Positions 45,481 to 55,340 of a stretch of DNA of 64,000 nt are shown here, piece after piece (positions within the stretch are counted from its first letter, which is position 1; every line of letters starts with the position of its first letter). The DNA lies in the NCBI GenBank assembly GCA_012519055.1, contig JAAYQU010000013.1, forward strand, positions 17,969 through 81,968, read 5' to 3'. The notes beneath the pieces are model-generated. The model searched no databases. It saw nothing but the letters and a program-made list of their open reading frames with translations, and had not been told where the DNA came from. The position numbers were made by a program, and so were the translations under genes. The stretch is from Bacteroidales bacterium. GTDB taxonomy: Bacteria; Bacteroidota; Bacteroidia; Bacteroidales; Salinivirgaceae.

Positions 45481-46533
45481 TTACATATGTTTTGAGAAAT
45501 CTCTGAGCAACTCCACAAACGAATCTATGTCTTGTTCTGTAGTATCAAAAGAGCACATCCAACGAACCTCCGATGTCTCTTCATTCCATGTGTAAAAGAA
45601 ATATTTTTTGCACAGCGGTTCTATCCACTCCTTTGGGATAGTTGCAAAAACTCCATTTGCTTCTACAGGCACTGTTATTTTAATCTGTGGGATTTCAGAA
45701 ATCGCTTTTGCTAACTTTTGCGCCATAGCATTAGCGTGTCGTGCATTTTCAAGCCATAAATCATCGGTAAGATAAGCCAAAAACTGCGCTCCTACAAACC
45801 GCATTTTGCTATACAACTGCATTGACTGCTTGCGGCGATACTTAAATCCCTCAGCTAATTTTGGGTCAAATATTAGAACTGCTTCGCCCATCATCATCCC
45901 GTTTTTTGTACCACCAAATGATACTACATCAACACCACAATCAACAGTAAAAGTGCGGAAAGGCAAATTAAGAGTTGCCGCAGCATTGGCTAATCGTGCT
46001 CCATCAACATGCAAAATCATATTGTGTTTATGTGCTAAATCGGCAAGTTTACGAATCTCGACGGGAGTATAAACTGTACCCATTTCGGTTGATTGACTTA
46101 TACTTATCGCCCCGGGTTGGCTATGGTGCTCAAAACCAAACCCATGTAAATGGGGAATAATATCTTCGCAAAACAATTTTCCATTTTTATTAGGCACCGA
46201 TATCAGTTTAATGCCTGCTATTCTTTCTGGTGCTCCACACTCATCTACATTAATGTGGGCCGTATCTGCACATATAACCGAACTGTATGGTTTTGTGGTT
46301 TGCATAAGTGATAAAACGTTGGCTCCCGTCCCATTAAACACAAAGAAAACCTCTGTGGATGTGCCAAACAGATTACAAAATACTTCTATAGCTTTTTGAC
46401 TAAAATAATCATCGCCATAACCTATGGCATGGTTTTCGTTGACTTCTATCATAGCTGCCAAAATTCGTGGATGAATACCTGAGCTATTATCACTTGCAAA
46501 TCCACGCATCATGTTATTTGAAGAGTTGTACAT
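45481..46533 (-). CDS. ltaE: Low-specificity L-threonine aldolase
   Basis: 350 residues from the ATG at 46533; an in-frame TTG at 46569 would add 12 residues. 'NHAIGYGDDYFSQKA', 'FFVFNGTGANVL', 'HINVDECGAPE' and the PLP lysine K210 in 'SFGGTKNG' identify beta-eliminating lyase-fold threonine aldolases. It cleaves threonine and allo-threonine to glycine and acetaldehyde. Confidence 0.9.
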   Translation of the reverse strand: MYNSSNNMMRGFASDNSSGIHPRILAAMIEVNENHAIGYGDDYFSQKAIEVFCNLFGTSTEVFFVFNGTGANVLSLMQTTKPYSSVICADTAHINVDECGAPERIAGIKLISVPNKNGKLFCEDIIPHLHGFGFEHHSQPGAISISQSTEMGTVYTPVEIRKLADLAHKHNMILHVDGARLANAAATLNLPFRTFTVDCGVDVVSFGGTKNGMMMGEAVLIFDPKLAEGFKYRRKQSMQLYSKMRFVGAQFLAYLTDDLWLENARHANAMAQKLAKAISEIPQIKITVPVEANGVFATIPKEWIEPLCKKYFFYTWNEETSEVRWMCSFDTTEQDIDSFVELLRDFSKHM

Positions 46534-46569
46534 AAAAAACGTTTTTGAAAATATTGGCAAAATTAACAA

Positions 46570-46803
46570 TTAAAGCAGCAAAAAAAATTGTAGGTAGTTA
46601 ACTTATTTATTATCTTAGCAAAAAATAAAGTGATGATAGGCTTTATAGAAGTTAAAGTAATATTCCGCTACACCAACATAAAAAAACGTGATGGGTTCCC
46701 ACTTATAGCTACACTTTAATACAAGTAATTGTATCGTTCCTCAAATTTATCTTAATAAATTCAACCTGATTATTTAATTTACAAACAATTAAAAAATATA
46801 ACT
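46570..46803. other. Leader/promoter region between ltaE and tnaA
   Basis: 234 bases without a recognised gene. The only open frame is a 28-codon one (46633-46719) with no Trp codon and no homology that I recognise. AT-rich. It must contain two divergent promoters, but no clear -7/-33 pair was found. Confidence 0.4.
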
Positions 46804-48189
46804 ATGTCAATAAAATTACCTTTTGCTGAATCCTACCGCATTAAAATGGTGGAAAATATTAAAAAAAGTACGCGAAAAGAGCGCGAACAATGGATCAAAG
46901 AAGCTAAGTACAACCTATTTTTCTTGAAAAGCGACCATGTTTTTATCGACTTACTAACAGACTCGGGAACAGGCGCAATGAGTGACCAACAATGGTCTGC
47001 AATGATGCTTGGTGACGAGAGTTACGCAGGTGCACGCTCATATTACAACATGAAAAATGCGATAAAAGAGATTCTTGGCTTCGATTATTTCTTACCAACG
47101 CACCAAGGTCGTGCAGCTGAAAACGTGTTGTATTCAACTATAATAAAAGAGGGTGATGTACTTCCGGGCAACTCGCATTTCGATACAACTAAAGGACATA
47201 TCGAGTTTAGAAGAGCTATTGCATTAGATTGTACGATTGACGAAGCATCAGACACACAACTTGAAATTCCTTTTAAAGGAAATGTGGATCTGAAAAAACT
47301 TGAGAAAGCATTACAAGATACACCAAGAGAAAAAATTCCGTGTGTAATTCTTACAGTTACTAACAATACTGCAGGAGGACAACCTGTTTCTATGGAAAAC
47401 ATTCGCGGAGTTTCAAAATTGTGTAAAAAATACAACGTATTGTTGCAAATAGACTCTGCTCGTTTTGCTGAAAACGCTTACTTTATCAAAACACGCGAGA
47501 AAGGATACGAAAACAAAACTGTGAAAGAGATTGTAAAGGAGATGTTCTCGTATGCCGATATTATGACTATGTCATCTAAAAAAGATGCTATTGTAAATAT
47601 GGGCGGTTTCGTAGCTTTCAAATCGGAAGAGTTGTGGAAAAATTGTCAAAAATTCTGTATCATGAACGAAGGTTTCGTTACTTACGGTGGTATGAGCGGA
47701 CGCGATATGAATGCCCTTGCTGTGGGATTAGACGAAGGTACAGAATTTGATTATTTGGAAACTCGTATCAAACAAGTAGAATACTTGGGTAAAAAATTAG
47801 ACGAGTATGGTATTCCGTATCAACGTCCTGCAGGCGGACACGCTATTTTTGTTGATGCTAAAAAAATATTAACACATGTGCCTAAGGAAGAGTTTATCGC
47901 ACAAACTCTTGGTATAGAGCTATACTTGGAAGCAGGAATCCGTGGTGTAGAAATTGGTGCAATGCTTGCTGACCGTGATCCGGTTACACGCGAAAACCGA
48001 TATCCCGAATTGGAGCTATTGCGTCTTGCTATACCACGTCGCACTTACACAAATAATCATATGGACGTAATTGCTGCTGCATTGAAAAACGTTTATGACC
48101 GTCGTGAGACTATCACTCGTGGATATGTTATTACCCGCGAAGAGCCTATAATGCGTCACTTTACAGTTGAACTCAAACCAGCTAAATAA
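46804..48189 (+). CDS. tnaA: Tryptophanase
   Basis: 461 residues of the tryptophanase / tyrosine phenol-lyase family. PLP lysine K260 in 'MSSKKD'. Three positions separate the two enzymes: 'GNSHFDTTKGH' has Asp127, where tyrosine phenol-lyase has Thr; 'GIRGVEIG' has Ile, where phenol-lyase has Arg; and the C-terminal 'RHFT' has His452, where phenol-lyase has Phe. All three match tryptophanase. It cleaves tryptophan to indole, pyruvate and ammonia. No TnaB-like permease follows. The residue comparison is from memory of the E. coli and Citrobacter proteins. Confidence 0.9.
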   Translation: MSIKLPFAESYRIKMVENIKKSTRKEREQWIKEAKYNLFFLKSDHVFIDLLTDSGTGAMSDQQWSAMMLGDESYAGARSYYNMKNAIKEILGFDYFLPTHQGRAAENVLYSTIIKEGDVLPGNSHFDTTKGHIEFRRAIALDCTIDEASDTQLEIPFKGNVDLKKLEKALQDTPREKIPCVILTVTNNTAGGQPVSMENIRGVSKLCKKYNVLLQIDSARFAENAYFIKTREKGYENKTVKEIVKEMFSYADIMTMSSKKDAIVNMGGFVAFKSEELWKNCQKFCIMNEGFVTYGGMSGRDMNALAVGLDEGTEFDYLETRIKQVEYLGKKLDEYGIPYQRPAGGHAIFVDAKKILTHVPKEEFIAQTLGIELYLEAGIRGVEIGAMLADRDPVTRENRYPELELLRLAIPRRTYTNNHMDVIAAALKNVYDRRETITRGYVITREEPIMRHFTVELKPAK

Positions 48190-48328
48190 CAACTAAACAA
48201 TAAAATAATGTATGAGACGGACAAGTTAATGTGAGAAATTTACAGTCTTGTCAAAACATAACATTTAATGTAAACAACTTTAAAACTTGTTCGTTTCTTG
48301 CATAGTTTAACAAAAAAATTATATCAGC

Positions 48329-49459
48329 ATGACACCTTTATTAGTTCTATTGCTTTCAGTTATTGTCCCAATTATAGCGGCTTTTATCTTGTTGGACCGG
48401 TTTTTCAAAAAGTCGTTTTTTGTGTCTGTTGGGAAGGTATGGGTATTTACCTTGATTTTTATCGCTGTGACAGTTACGTTGAAGTTTACAGTTTTTCCCG
48501 ACACAATAGTGTATAAGCTATCAATACTATTGGTAAACGTAATAGTATGTGTTTTATCTTTTGCTTTTATTGCCAAAAGGTATGTAAGACCTCTTTGGAA
48601 TGTTGTAAATATTCTTAAAGCCATATCGGAGGGACAAATTGAAAAAAATGTAAAAATATCCCACAGTGGAATTGCTGAAGATACAGATTATGGTATGCTG
48701 ATCAGCTCTACAGAAAGCCTAAAAGAAAAATTAGCTTCAATGGTAAATGAATTGCAGAATGAGACCAATTTATTATTGAAAGAGAGTGAAAATATGCATA
48801 AATTATCTCAAAACTTTTCAAGTAACGCTACTGAAAGTGCCGCCAATGTTGAGGAGATATCATCATCAATGGAAGAAATGGTATCAACCATTGAACAAAA
48901 TTCAGATTCTGCAAATCAGGCTGGTCAAATTTCCCGAATGCTGGCACAACATATGGGTGAAGTTGGTGAAGCATCAGAAAATGATTTAAATGTAATGCGT
49001 ACGATTGCTGATGAAATTCATGTAATAACAGAGATTGCGTTTCAAACCAATATTTTAGCATTAAATGCCGCTGTTGAGGCAGCGCGGGCTGGTGAACATG
49101 GCAAAGGATTTGCCGTAGTTGCAGCTGAAGTGCGCAGATTGGCAGAACGTAGCAAAGTGACGTCTGAAAAGATTATCGAATTGTCGAATGGCGGAGTTGC
49201 AGCTATCCAAAAATCCTCGTCTCTGATTGTAGAACTCAAAGAACAGGTTCTAAAAACCAGTGGGTTTATTGAAGAGATTGCTGCGGCTAGTATGGAGCAA
49301 AGAAATGGTGCAAATCAAGTTAACAACGCTATTCAACAACTTAATGTTGCAACGCAGGAAAGTGCACATTCGCACGACAAACTGTTAGATACAGCTAACT
49401 TATTAAATAATCAGGCTGATAGAATTAAAGAACATTTAGACTACTTTACCATATCGTAG
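48329..49459 (+). CDS. MCP-type signalling protein without a sensor domain
   Basis: 376 residues. Three hydrophobic helices (about 4-22, 37-57, 63-85) are joined by short loops, so there is no periplasmic ligand domain. A HAMP-like linker (about 88-140) leads to a methyl-accepting coiled coil whose hairpin tip reads '[39 protein letters not shown]'. This tip normally docks CheA and CheW, but no che genes are in the window. Possible cues are membrane state or an intracellular signal. It is 139 bases after tnaA and has its own terminator. Confidence 0.88.
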   Translation: MTPLLVLLLSVIVPIIAAFILLDRFFKKSFFVSVGKVWVFTLIFIAVTVTLKFTVFPDTIVYKLSILLVNVIVCVLSFAFIAKRYVRPLWNVVNILKAISEGQIEKNVKISHSGIAEDTDYGMLISSTESLKEKLASMVNELQNETNLLLKESENMHKLSQNFSSNATESAANVEEISSSMEEMVSTIEQNSDSANQAGQISRMLAQHMGEVGEASENDLNVMRTIADEIHVITEIAFQTNILALNAAVEAARAGEHGKGFAVVAAEVRRLAERSKVTSEKIIELSNGGVAAIQKSSSLIVELKEQVLKTSGFIEEIAAASMEQRNGANQVNNAIQQLNVATQESAHSHDKLLDTANLLNNQADRIKEHLDYFTIS

Positions 49460-49493
49460 AAAAGATATGTAAATAAGATTTCAATTGTGTAGA

Positions 49494-49530
49494 ATAAAGG
49501 GTTGAAGTTAGGTCTTCAACCCTTTATTTT
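49494..49530 (+). terminator. Terminator after the MCP-like gene
   Basis: AAAGGGTTGAAG and CTTCAACCCTTT form a perfect 12-bp stem with a six-base loop, then ATTTTG. It lies 34 bases past the stop codon. Confidence 0.85.
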
Positions 49531-49558
49531 GTAATTTCAAATTAACCAACCAAACAAT

Positions 49559-49585
49559 TTGGTAAATAGTAATTTGTTATATTTG
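49559..49585 (+). promoter_or_regulatory. Candidate promoter of the CBM48-esterase gene
   Basis: TATATTTG at 49578-49585 matches the Bacteroidota -7 box and TTG (49559-49561) lies 16 bases upstream, slightly short. Transcription would start about 20 bases before the ATG. Confidence 0.45.
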
Positions 49586-49610
49586 CAAATAAAACCATTA
49601 AGTCCGATAT

Positions 49611-50852
49611 ATGAAACGTTTAAATATCATACTCGTTTTTTCTGTATTATTGTTTAGTTGTAAATCAGATAACAGCACTTACTATATAGATAACAATCCA
49701 TATAAAAAATTTGATAGTTATGCCGAATTTAAGACAACAATAAATGAATTGGCTTCAATTAACAAAACAGCAACTCGCGATTCTTTAATCAATTTATTTC
49801 TTGATAGTTTAAAGTCGAACCAAGAGATACCTTTTGCAAAAGACACTTCAGTGATGTTCATATATTACGGAAAAGCGAAAAACGTAATATTTACAGGTGA
49901 TTTCAATCAATGGTCAGTCAACGATAAGAAATATGAGGCTAAAAAAATACGTAGCACCAATTTATGGATATTGGAACAAAATTTCCCTGACGATGCCCGT
50001 TTCGACTACAAAATATCAGTCAATAAAAGCGAATTAATTATAGACCCTTTAAACAATACGGTTCAAAAAAGAGAATCTGGTCCATACTCCGAATTGAAAA
50101 TGCCATACTGGGAGGCTCCTAAGTACAATATTGAAAAAACCAACATTCCAAAAGGAATACTTACGGATGTTAAAACAATTTTAAGCAACGAAACAAATCT
50201 CGACTATAAGATTAATTATCAGGTATATCTGCCACATAATTATCAAACTCAAACAAATCTACCAGTAATTTATGTTACCGATGGTCACGAGTACTCTAAC
50301 CCATTGTTAGGCAATATGATAACCGTTTTAGACAATATGATTGCCAACAATATAATAAAGCCTTTAATAGCTGTTTTTATCGACCCTCGCAATCCCGAAA
50401 ACTTAGAAGAAAATCGCTCTGTAAGTGAATATGATTGCAATGATCGCTTTGTTGATTTTATTGTTCATGAACTTGTGCCAGAAATAGATAAATCATATAA
50501 AACAAACCCGCAAGCTGACAGTCGTGCTATACTTGGAGTATCATACGGAGGGAAAATATCAACCTACACTGGTGTTAAAAAACCAGAAATATTTGGCTGT
50601 ATAGCTGCACAGTCACCTGTCTTAGACGAAAGTTTAATACGTGAATATGGCAAAAATAAAAAACTACCCATAAAATTTTATTTAAGCTGTGGCACATTTT
50701 ACGATGTAAAAGATAATACTCAATTATTGCGCGATGTATTAATTTATAAGGGATATCCATTAGAATATATTGAGGTCAATGAAAGCGGCTCGTGGGGAGC
50801 ATGGCGTAACCAAATTGATATTATTCTAAAATATTTCTTTAGAATTGAGTAA
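49611..50852 (+). CDS. Lipoprotein with CBM48-like and esterase-D-like domains
   Basis: 413 residues. Signal peptide ends LLFSCKSD, a lipobox (Cys17). Residues about 80-140 resemble an isoamylase/CBM48 beta-sandwich ('VMFIYYGKAKNVIFTGDFNQW', 'FPDDARFDYKISVN'). Residues about 190-413 are a putative esterase: 'LPVIYVTDGHEYSN', the nucleophile elbow GVSYGG (Ser), and an acid/His region toward the end. This N-module plus esterase layout resembles ferric-enterochelin esterases and feruloyl/acetyl xylan esterases of the esterase-D family. Surface or periplasmic anchoring is predicted. Substrate unknown; no PUL or siderophore genes are nearby. Confidence 0.8.
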   Translation: MKRLNIILVFSVLLFSCKSDNSTYYIDNNPYKKFDSYAEFKTTINELASINKTATRDSLINLFLDSLKSNQEIPFAKDTSVMFIYYGKAKNVIFTGDFNQWSVNDKKYEAKKIRSTNLWILEQNFPDDARFDYKISVNKSELIIDPLNNTVQKRESGPYSELKMPYWEAPKYNIEKTNIPKGILTDVKTILSNETNLDYKINYQVYLPHNYQTQTNLPVIYVTDGHEYSNPLLGNMITVLDNMIANNIIKPLIAVFIDPRNPENLEENRSVSEYDCNDRFVDFIVHELVPEIDKSYKTNPQADSRAILGVSYGGKISTYTGVKKPEIFGCIAAQSPVLDESLIREYGKNKKLPIKFYLSCGTFYDVKDNTQLLRDVLIYKGYPLEYIEVNESGSWGAWRNQIDIILKYFFRIE

Positions 50853-50926
50853 AAGGGTATTTAATATTTACAATTGCGCACTATACGACAGTGCTAATAA
50901 AGGTCAAACATCTTAGATTTTAGAAT

Positions 50927-51961
50927 ATGCCTTTAATAACTTTTAATGATATGATGGCCGATTTGAAGGCTAAAAAATATTATCCAATATACTTTTTAAT
51001 GGGTGAAGAAGATTACTTTATCGATGAAGTAACCGACTATATCGCCAAAAACGTTTTAAAAGAGGAAGAACGCGATTTTAACCAGTCAATCTTTTACGGC
51101 AACGATATTACATTGCCAAATATTATTGTTGAAACTCGACAATATCCTATGATAGCGGAACGCAGAGTAATTATTGTTAAAGAGGCACAAAACGTAAAAG
51201 GAATTGATGGAAGCGATTCGGACAAAGAATCTGCTTGGTTAAATTACGCTACAAATCCAATTCCAACAACCATATTAGTTATAGCTTACAGAGCAAGACC
51301 AATTGACAAACGAAAAAAACTATACAAATCACTTGAGAAAAATGGAGCTATACTTGAATCATCAAGGCTTTATGAATCAAAAATGCCCGAATGGATTATA
51401 TCATATGTTAAATCAAAAGGTTATGACATTCAAACAGCAGCAGCACAAATTTTAGTATCGCACTTAGGTAACGATTTGTCGAAAGTTACGAACGGTTTAT
51501 CGAAACTGATGACCCTGTTACCAGAGGGAACAGCAATAAACAGCCAGCACATTGAGGATAATATTGGAATTTCAAAAGAGTACAACATCTTCGAACTTAA
51601 TAAAGCCATAGGCTTACGCGACACAACAAAAGCATTTACCATTGTTGCGCACTTTGCAAAAAATCCAAAAAACAATCCTTTACCCTTGGTTATAAGACAG
51701 TTGTTTAACTATTTTTTAAAGATTTTAATGATACACACCACGTATCGTAGCCTTGGCAGACAGGAGTTAGCCAATGCACTATCTATTAACGCATATTTTA
51801 TTTCCGAATATATTGAAGCTGCACGAAATTATCCAAAAGCTAAAGTTGAAAAAATCATAAGCTACCTAAGACATTATGATGCTTACAGTAAAGGTGTTAA
51901 CGACACAGGTACAGAAGATGGCGAACTTATGAAGGAACTGATATCGCTGATTATGGTGTAA
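50927..51961 (+). CDS. holA: DNA polymerase III, delta subunit
   Basis: 344 residues. 'YPIYFLMGEEDYFIDEVTDYI' opens the AAA+ fold, 'QYPMIAERRVIIVKEAQ' and 'LGNDLSKVTNGLSKL' are typical delta motifs, and 'NIFELNKAIGLRD' begins the C-terminal clamp-loader helices. Delta opens the sliding clamp. One base separates its stop from the AddA-like start. Confidence 0.93.
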   Translation: MPLITFNDMMADLKAKKYYPIYFLMGEEDYFIDEVTDYIAKNVLKEEERDFNQSIFYGNDITLPNIIVETRQYPMIAERRVIIVKEAQNVKGIDGSDSDKESAWLNYATNPIPTTILVIAYRARPIDKRKKLYKSLEKNGAILESSRLYESKMPEWIISYVKSKGYDIQTAAAQILVSHLGNDLSKVTNGLSKLMTLLPEGTAINSQHIEDNIGISKEYNIFELNKAIGLRDTTKAFTIVAHFAKNPKNNPLPLVIRQLFNYFLKILMIHTTYRSLGRQELANALSINAYFISEYIEAARNYPKAKVEKIISYLRHYDAYSKGVNDTGTEDGELMKELISLIMV

Positions 51962-51962
51962 C

Positions 51963-54900
51963 ATGAGTAAAAAAGCATTAACAATATACAAAGCCTCAGC
52001 CGGCTCGGGCAAAACATTTATGCTTACAAGGCATTATTTGACTTTAGCGCTCGAGACGGAGAAAAATTATACTCATATTTTAGCCATAACTTTTACAAGA
52101 AAAGCAACAGCCGAAATGCGCCAACGCATTGTCGATGAGCTAAGGTTACTATCTTCAAATATCTCACAATCAGAGCATGCCAAATATATTTCAAAGGAAT
52201 TAGATATAAGTTTAGAGGAGTTGCAAATCCGTTCACAAAAGCTACTATCATCTATATTACACGATTATTCTAATTTTTCGATTACAACAATCGATCAATT
52301 TTTCCAACGCATAATTCGTAGCCTTGCACGTGAACTTGGACTGCCCGCAGGATACAGAATTGAAATGGACGAGAAAAAAATATTGTCGCGTGCTGTTGAA
52401 ATCATGCTGGACAAAACAAGTGATGATGAAGAGCTGTTCAATCTGTTCCTAGAATATGTAAAAAGCGAAGTGATAGATGAAAACAGAAGCCACATTTTCC
52501 ATAACGCAATTATTGAATTTGTTGAAAAAATATTGCGCGAAGACTTAAAAAGTGCTTTCATAAAAATTGGTGATAAAGAATTTAAAAATATTGTTCAAAC
52601 GTACCAAAAAACATTGCAAACGCAATTCTACACTTTTGAAAATGAATTGAAAAGACGTACAAACATTTTCGAAGAACGATTAAGACATTATAATTTCGAA
52701 CTAAGCGATTTAAAAAACGGAACAAGGGCTAAATATTTATATAATGCAGTATCAAACGGTTTTAAATTTAAAACTGATGACTTAAAAAAGCTATTCGATA
52801 CAGACATTGATGAAGAAAAGGACAAATTTCTGAAAAAAGATTTTCTTAAAGAAATTGGTAGTGGTTACGATAGTTTGAATCAAATATTTACCTATGATTG
52901 TCAATATTTTACAGACAATTATCCACGATACTATTTTGCTAAAAACGCACACCGAAATTTGTGGCATATACTGTTCTTTGCAAATATTTGGTACGAAATG
53001 AACCAAATAAAACAGAACGAAAACCTGTTTGTTATCGGTGACTCCCCTGTCCTACTATCACAAATAATCGACAAAAACGACACCTCGTTTATTTTTGAAA
53101 AAATTGCAAACAGATTTAATCATTTTCTAATTGACGAGTTTCAAGACACCTCTACATTACAGTGGGACAATCTGCGACCATTTGTTGCTAACAGCATGGC
53201 ACAGTTCGATCCGCAACAACAAAAAGGTAGCGTTAATAACCTGATTGTAGGCGACGTTAAGCAAGCTATTTACAGGTTTAGAAACGGCAACTGGGAACTT
53301 CTGAACGAACAGGTTGATAAAGAGCTTAGTAACCTCGGTATCGATAACCAAGTGCTAAGTCACAACTGGCGTAGCTCAAAAACAATAATCGATTTTAACA
53401 ATACAGCTTTTAATATACTAAGGAAAAAGTTGCCATTAGAGTATTTTTCCAACGTACCAGTTAAATACAGAAACGATTTAGACTCTCTATATAAAGATTA
53501 TGAGCAACAATATCCGCACAAGACGGAAAAACAAGGTTATGTACAAGTTGTTGCGTTAGAAAAAGATGAATATAGAGAGACAACAGTAAACACCGTAGTA
53601 TCCCAAGTGTTAGAAATGTTAAACAGTGGCGTGCAACAGGGCGATATTGCAATTTTAGTTCGCAAAGCTGAACATGGTCAAATTATTGCAGAAGCATTAC
53701 TTTCTCGCAGTTCTGACATAACAAAACACAATCTGCAAGTTGCAATGTCTGATGTACTTTCGGTTGATAAGAGCATTGCTATTAATGCTATTATCAATAC
53801 TTTGAAATATCTTTCTAACCCCAAAGAAGGGTATTATATTTGGATAGCAGCGTGGAACGTAGCTAAAACGCTTGGAACAGATACTAAAAACTTTTTTTGC
53901 CAAACTACGCAAAAACTGTTCCCTTCAGAATTTTTTGACTCTATAGAAGATCTGAAAAAATCGACTATATACGATGCTGTTATTAAAATAATCGAGATAT
54001 TTAAGCTAAATACAAACAAAGACGAAATTCCTTTCCTTTCAAGGTTTCTAAATTTTATAACACAATATTTAGAAAACAGCTCATCTGATCAAAAAACATT
54101 TCTAAAATATTGGGAAGACGAAAGTTCAAATGTCAAGATACCATCACCATCGACAAGCAACGCTATACAAATACTGACGATACACAAAAGCAAAGGGCTT
54201 GAATTTAAACACGTTATATTACCCTTTGTCGATTGGAGGATAGTTAACAGCAACAAAGAGCTGGTTTGGGTTAAAGACCAAATTAACGATACAAAATTTC
54301 CTGTTTCTGCACCGTTTAATAAAAATGCCGAATTTTCAACTTATAAAGATTTTTTATACGACGAGTATTTTAATCTTGTAGTTGACTCATTAAATATTAT
54401 TTATGTTGCATTTACCCGGGCTAAAACCTCGCTTTCAGTTTATACGACACAAAAACCTGCCACAAACACAGTCGGAGAATGGATTATTAACATGTTTAAT
54501 GAGCAAGATAAATGGCAAGGAATAATCGATTGTGATGACAAAAGTAATTTCTTGAAATATACCTTTGGAGATAACAAATTGTTATACGAAGCTAGTGATA
54601 CAACAGAAGAAACTGGGAATATTATTGACTCATTAACAGTAGATACCGATATTTCTGTGTCTGTGCGTAATAGCAGCAATTTTTATCCAAAAGATGAGGA
54701 CACCGAACTCTCAGGAATTGAATATGGTACTGTCATGCACCGAATTATGGAGCAGATTACCACTTTGTTGAGTTTAGACAAGGCAGTGGATAAAATTGCC
54801 GCAACAGGCGTATTAAGCCGAAACGAAATAGTTGAGATAAGCAAAAAAATAAAAGATGCTATTTCTCAACCGCAAGTATCTGAATGGTTTTCGGAAGACT

Positions 54901-55148
54901 CAAAAATATACAATGAGCATGTATTAATTAGTCCTGATGGCAAACTTCTCAGACCCGACAGAATTGTTGAAACATCAGATGGCAAAAGGATTTTGATTGA
55001 TTATAAGTTTACTCATGAACAATCAGACGACCATATAAACCAAGTTCATAAATACGCTAAAACTCTTGAAAAAGCAGGGAAAAAGATCGATTCTGCATAT
55101 TTGTGGTATATGATTCAAAACAATATAGTAAAAGTGATTGGCAATTAG
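51963..55148 (+). CDS. addA: UvrD/AddA-type helicase with C-terminal PD-(D/E)XK nuclease
   Basis: 1061 residues. Walker A is ASAGSGKT (11-18). 'ITFTRKATAEMRQRI' is motif Ia, 'FLIDEFQDTS' the DExx box, and 'SHNWRSSK', 'LTIHKSKGLEFKHVILPF' and 'YVAFTRAK' the later SF1A motifs. The C-terminus has 'GTVMHRIME' and the nuclease core 'RPDRIVETSDGKRILIDYK'. These match AddA of the AddAB double-strand-break resection complex. The partner AddB is usually adjacent but is not found here, since holA and pheT flank it. Spacing suggests co-transcription with holA. Confidence 0.87.
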   Translation: MSKKALTIYKASAGSGKTFMLTRHYLTLALETEKNYTHILAITFTRKATAEMRQRIVDELRLLSSNISQSEHAKYISKELDISLEELQIRSQKLLSSILHDYSNFSITTIDQFFQRIIRSLARELGLPAGYRIEMDEKKILSRAVEIMLDKTSDDEELFNLFLEYVKSEVIDENRSHIFHNAIIEFVEKILREDLKSAFIKIGDKEFKNIVQTYQKTLQTQFYTFENELKRRTNIFEERLRHYNFELSDLKNGTRAKYLYNAVSNGFKFKTDDLKKLFDTDIDEEKDKFLKKDFLKEIGSGYDSLNQIFTYDCQYFTDNYPRYYFAKNAHRNLWHILFFANIWYEMNQIKQNENLFVIGDSPVLLSQIIDKNDTSFIFEKIANRFNHFLIDEFQDTSTLQWDNLRPFVANSMAQFDPQQQKGSVNNLIVGDVKQAIYRFRNGNWELLNEQVDKELSNLGIDNQVLSHNWRSSKTIIDFNNTAFNILRKKLPLEYFSNVPVKYRNDLDSLYKDYEQQYPHKTEKQGYVQVVALEKDEYRETTVNTVVSQVLEMLNSGVQQGDIAILVRKAEHGQIIAEALLSRSSDITKHNLQVAMSDVLSVDKSIAINAIINTLKYLSNPKEGYYIWIAAWNVAKTLGTDTKNFFCQTTQKLFPSEFFDSIEDLKKSTIYDAVIKIIEIFKLNTNKDEIPFLSRFLNFITQYLENSSSDQKTFLKYWEDESSNVKIPSPSTSNAIQILTIHKSKGLEFKHVILPFVDWRIVNSNKELVWVKDQINDTKFPVSAPFNKNAEFSTYKDFLYDEYFNLVVDSLNIIYVAFTRAKTSLSVYTTQKPATNTVGEWIINMFNEQDKWQGIIDCDDKSNFLKYTFGDNKLLYEASDTTEETGNIIDSLTVDTDISVSVRNSSNFYPKDEDTELSGIEYGTVMHRIMEQITTLLSLDKAVDKIAATGVLSRNEIVEISKKIKDAISQPQVSEWFSEDSKIYNEHVLISPDGKLLRPDRIVETSDGKRILIDYKFTHEQSDDHINQVHKYAKTLEKAGKKIDSAYLWYMIQNNIVKVIGN

Positions 55149-55340
55149 CATTTATAAATGCGGCGCACTGAGCAAAATCAAAGTGTGCAATTAACAATGA
55201 ATGAGCTTCCCTAAATAAGATTGACAACTGTTAATTGTTAATTGTCCTACGAATGATATATTTTTCATATTTTTGTTTGGTTAAATTGTTGTGTTAAAAT
55301 CGACAAAAATTCTTTAAAATATCTTTAAACATACCGAATA

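Noticed and set aside
46633..46719. TnaC-type leader peptide
   Set aside because: The frame has no Trp codon and no Pro at the end, so it does not fit the attenuation mechanism; kept only as a low-interest note.
46804..48189. Tyrosine phenol-lyase
   Set aside because: The three discriminating residues (Asp127, Ile in GIRGVEIG, His452) fit tryptophanase.
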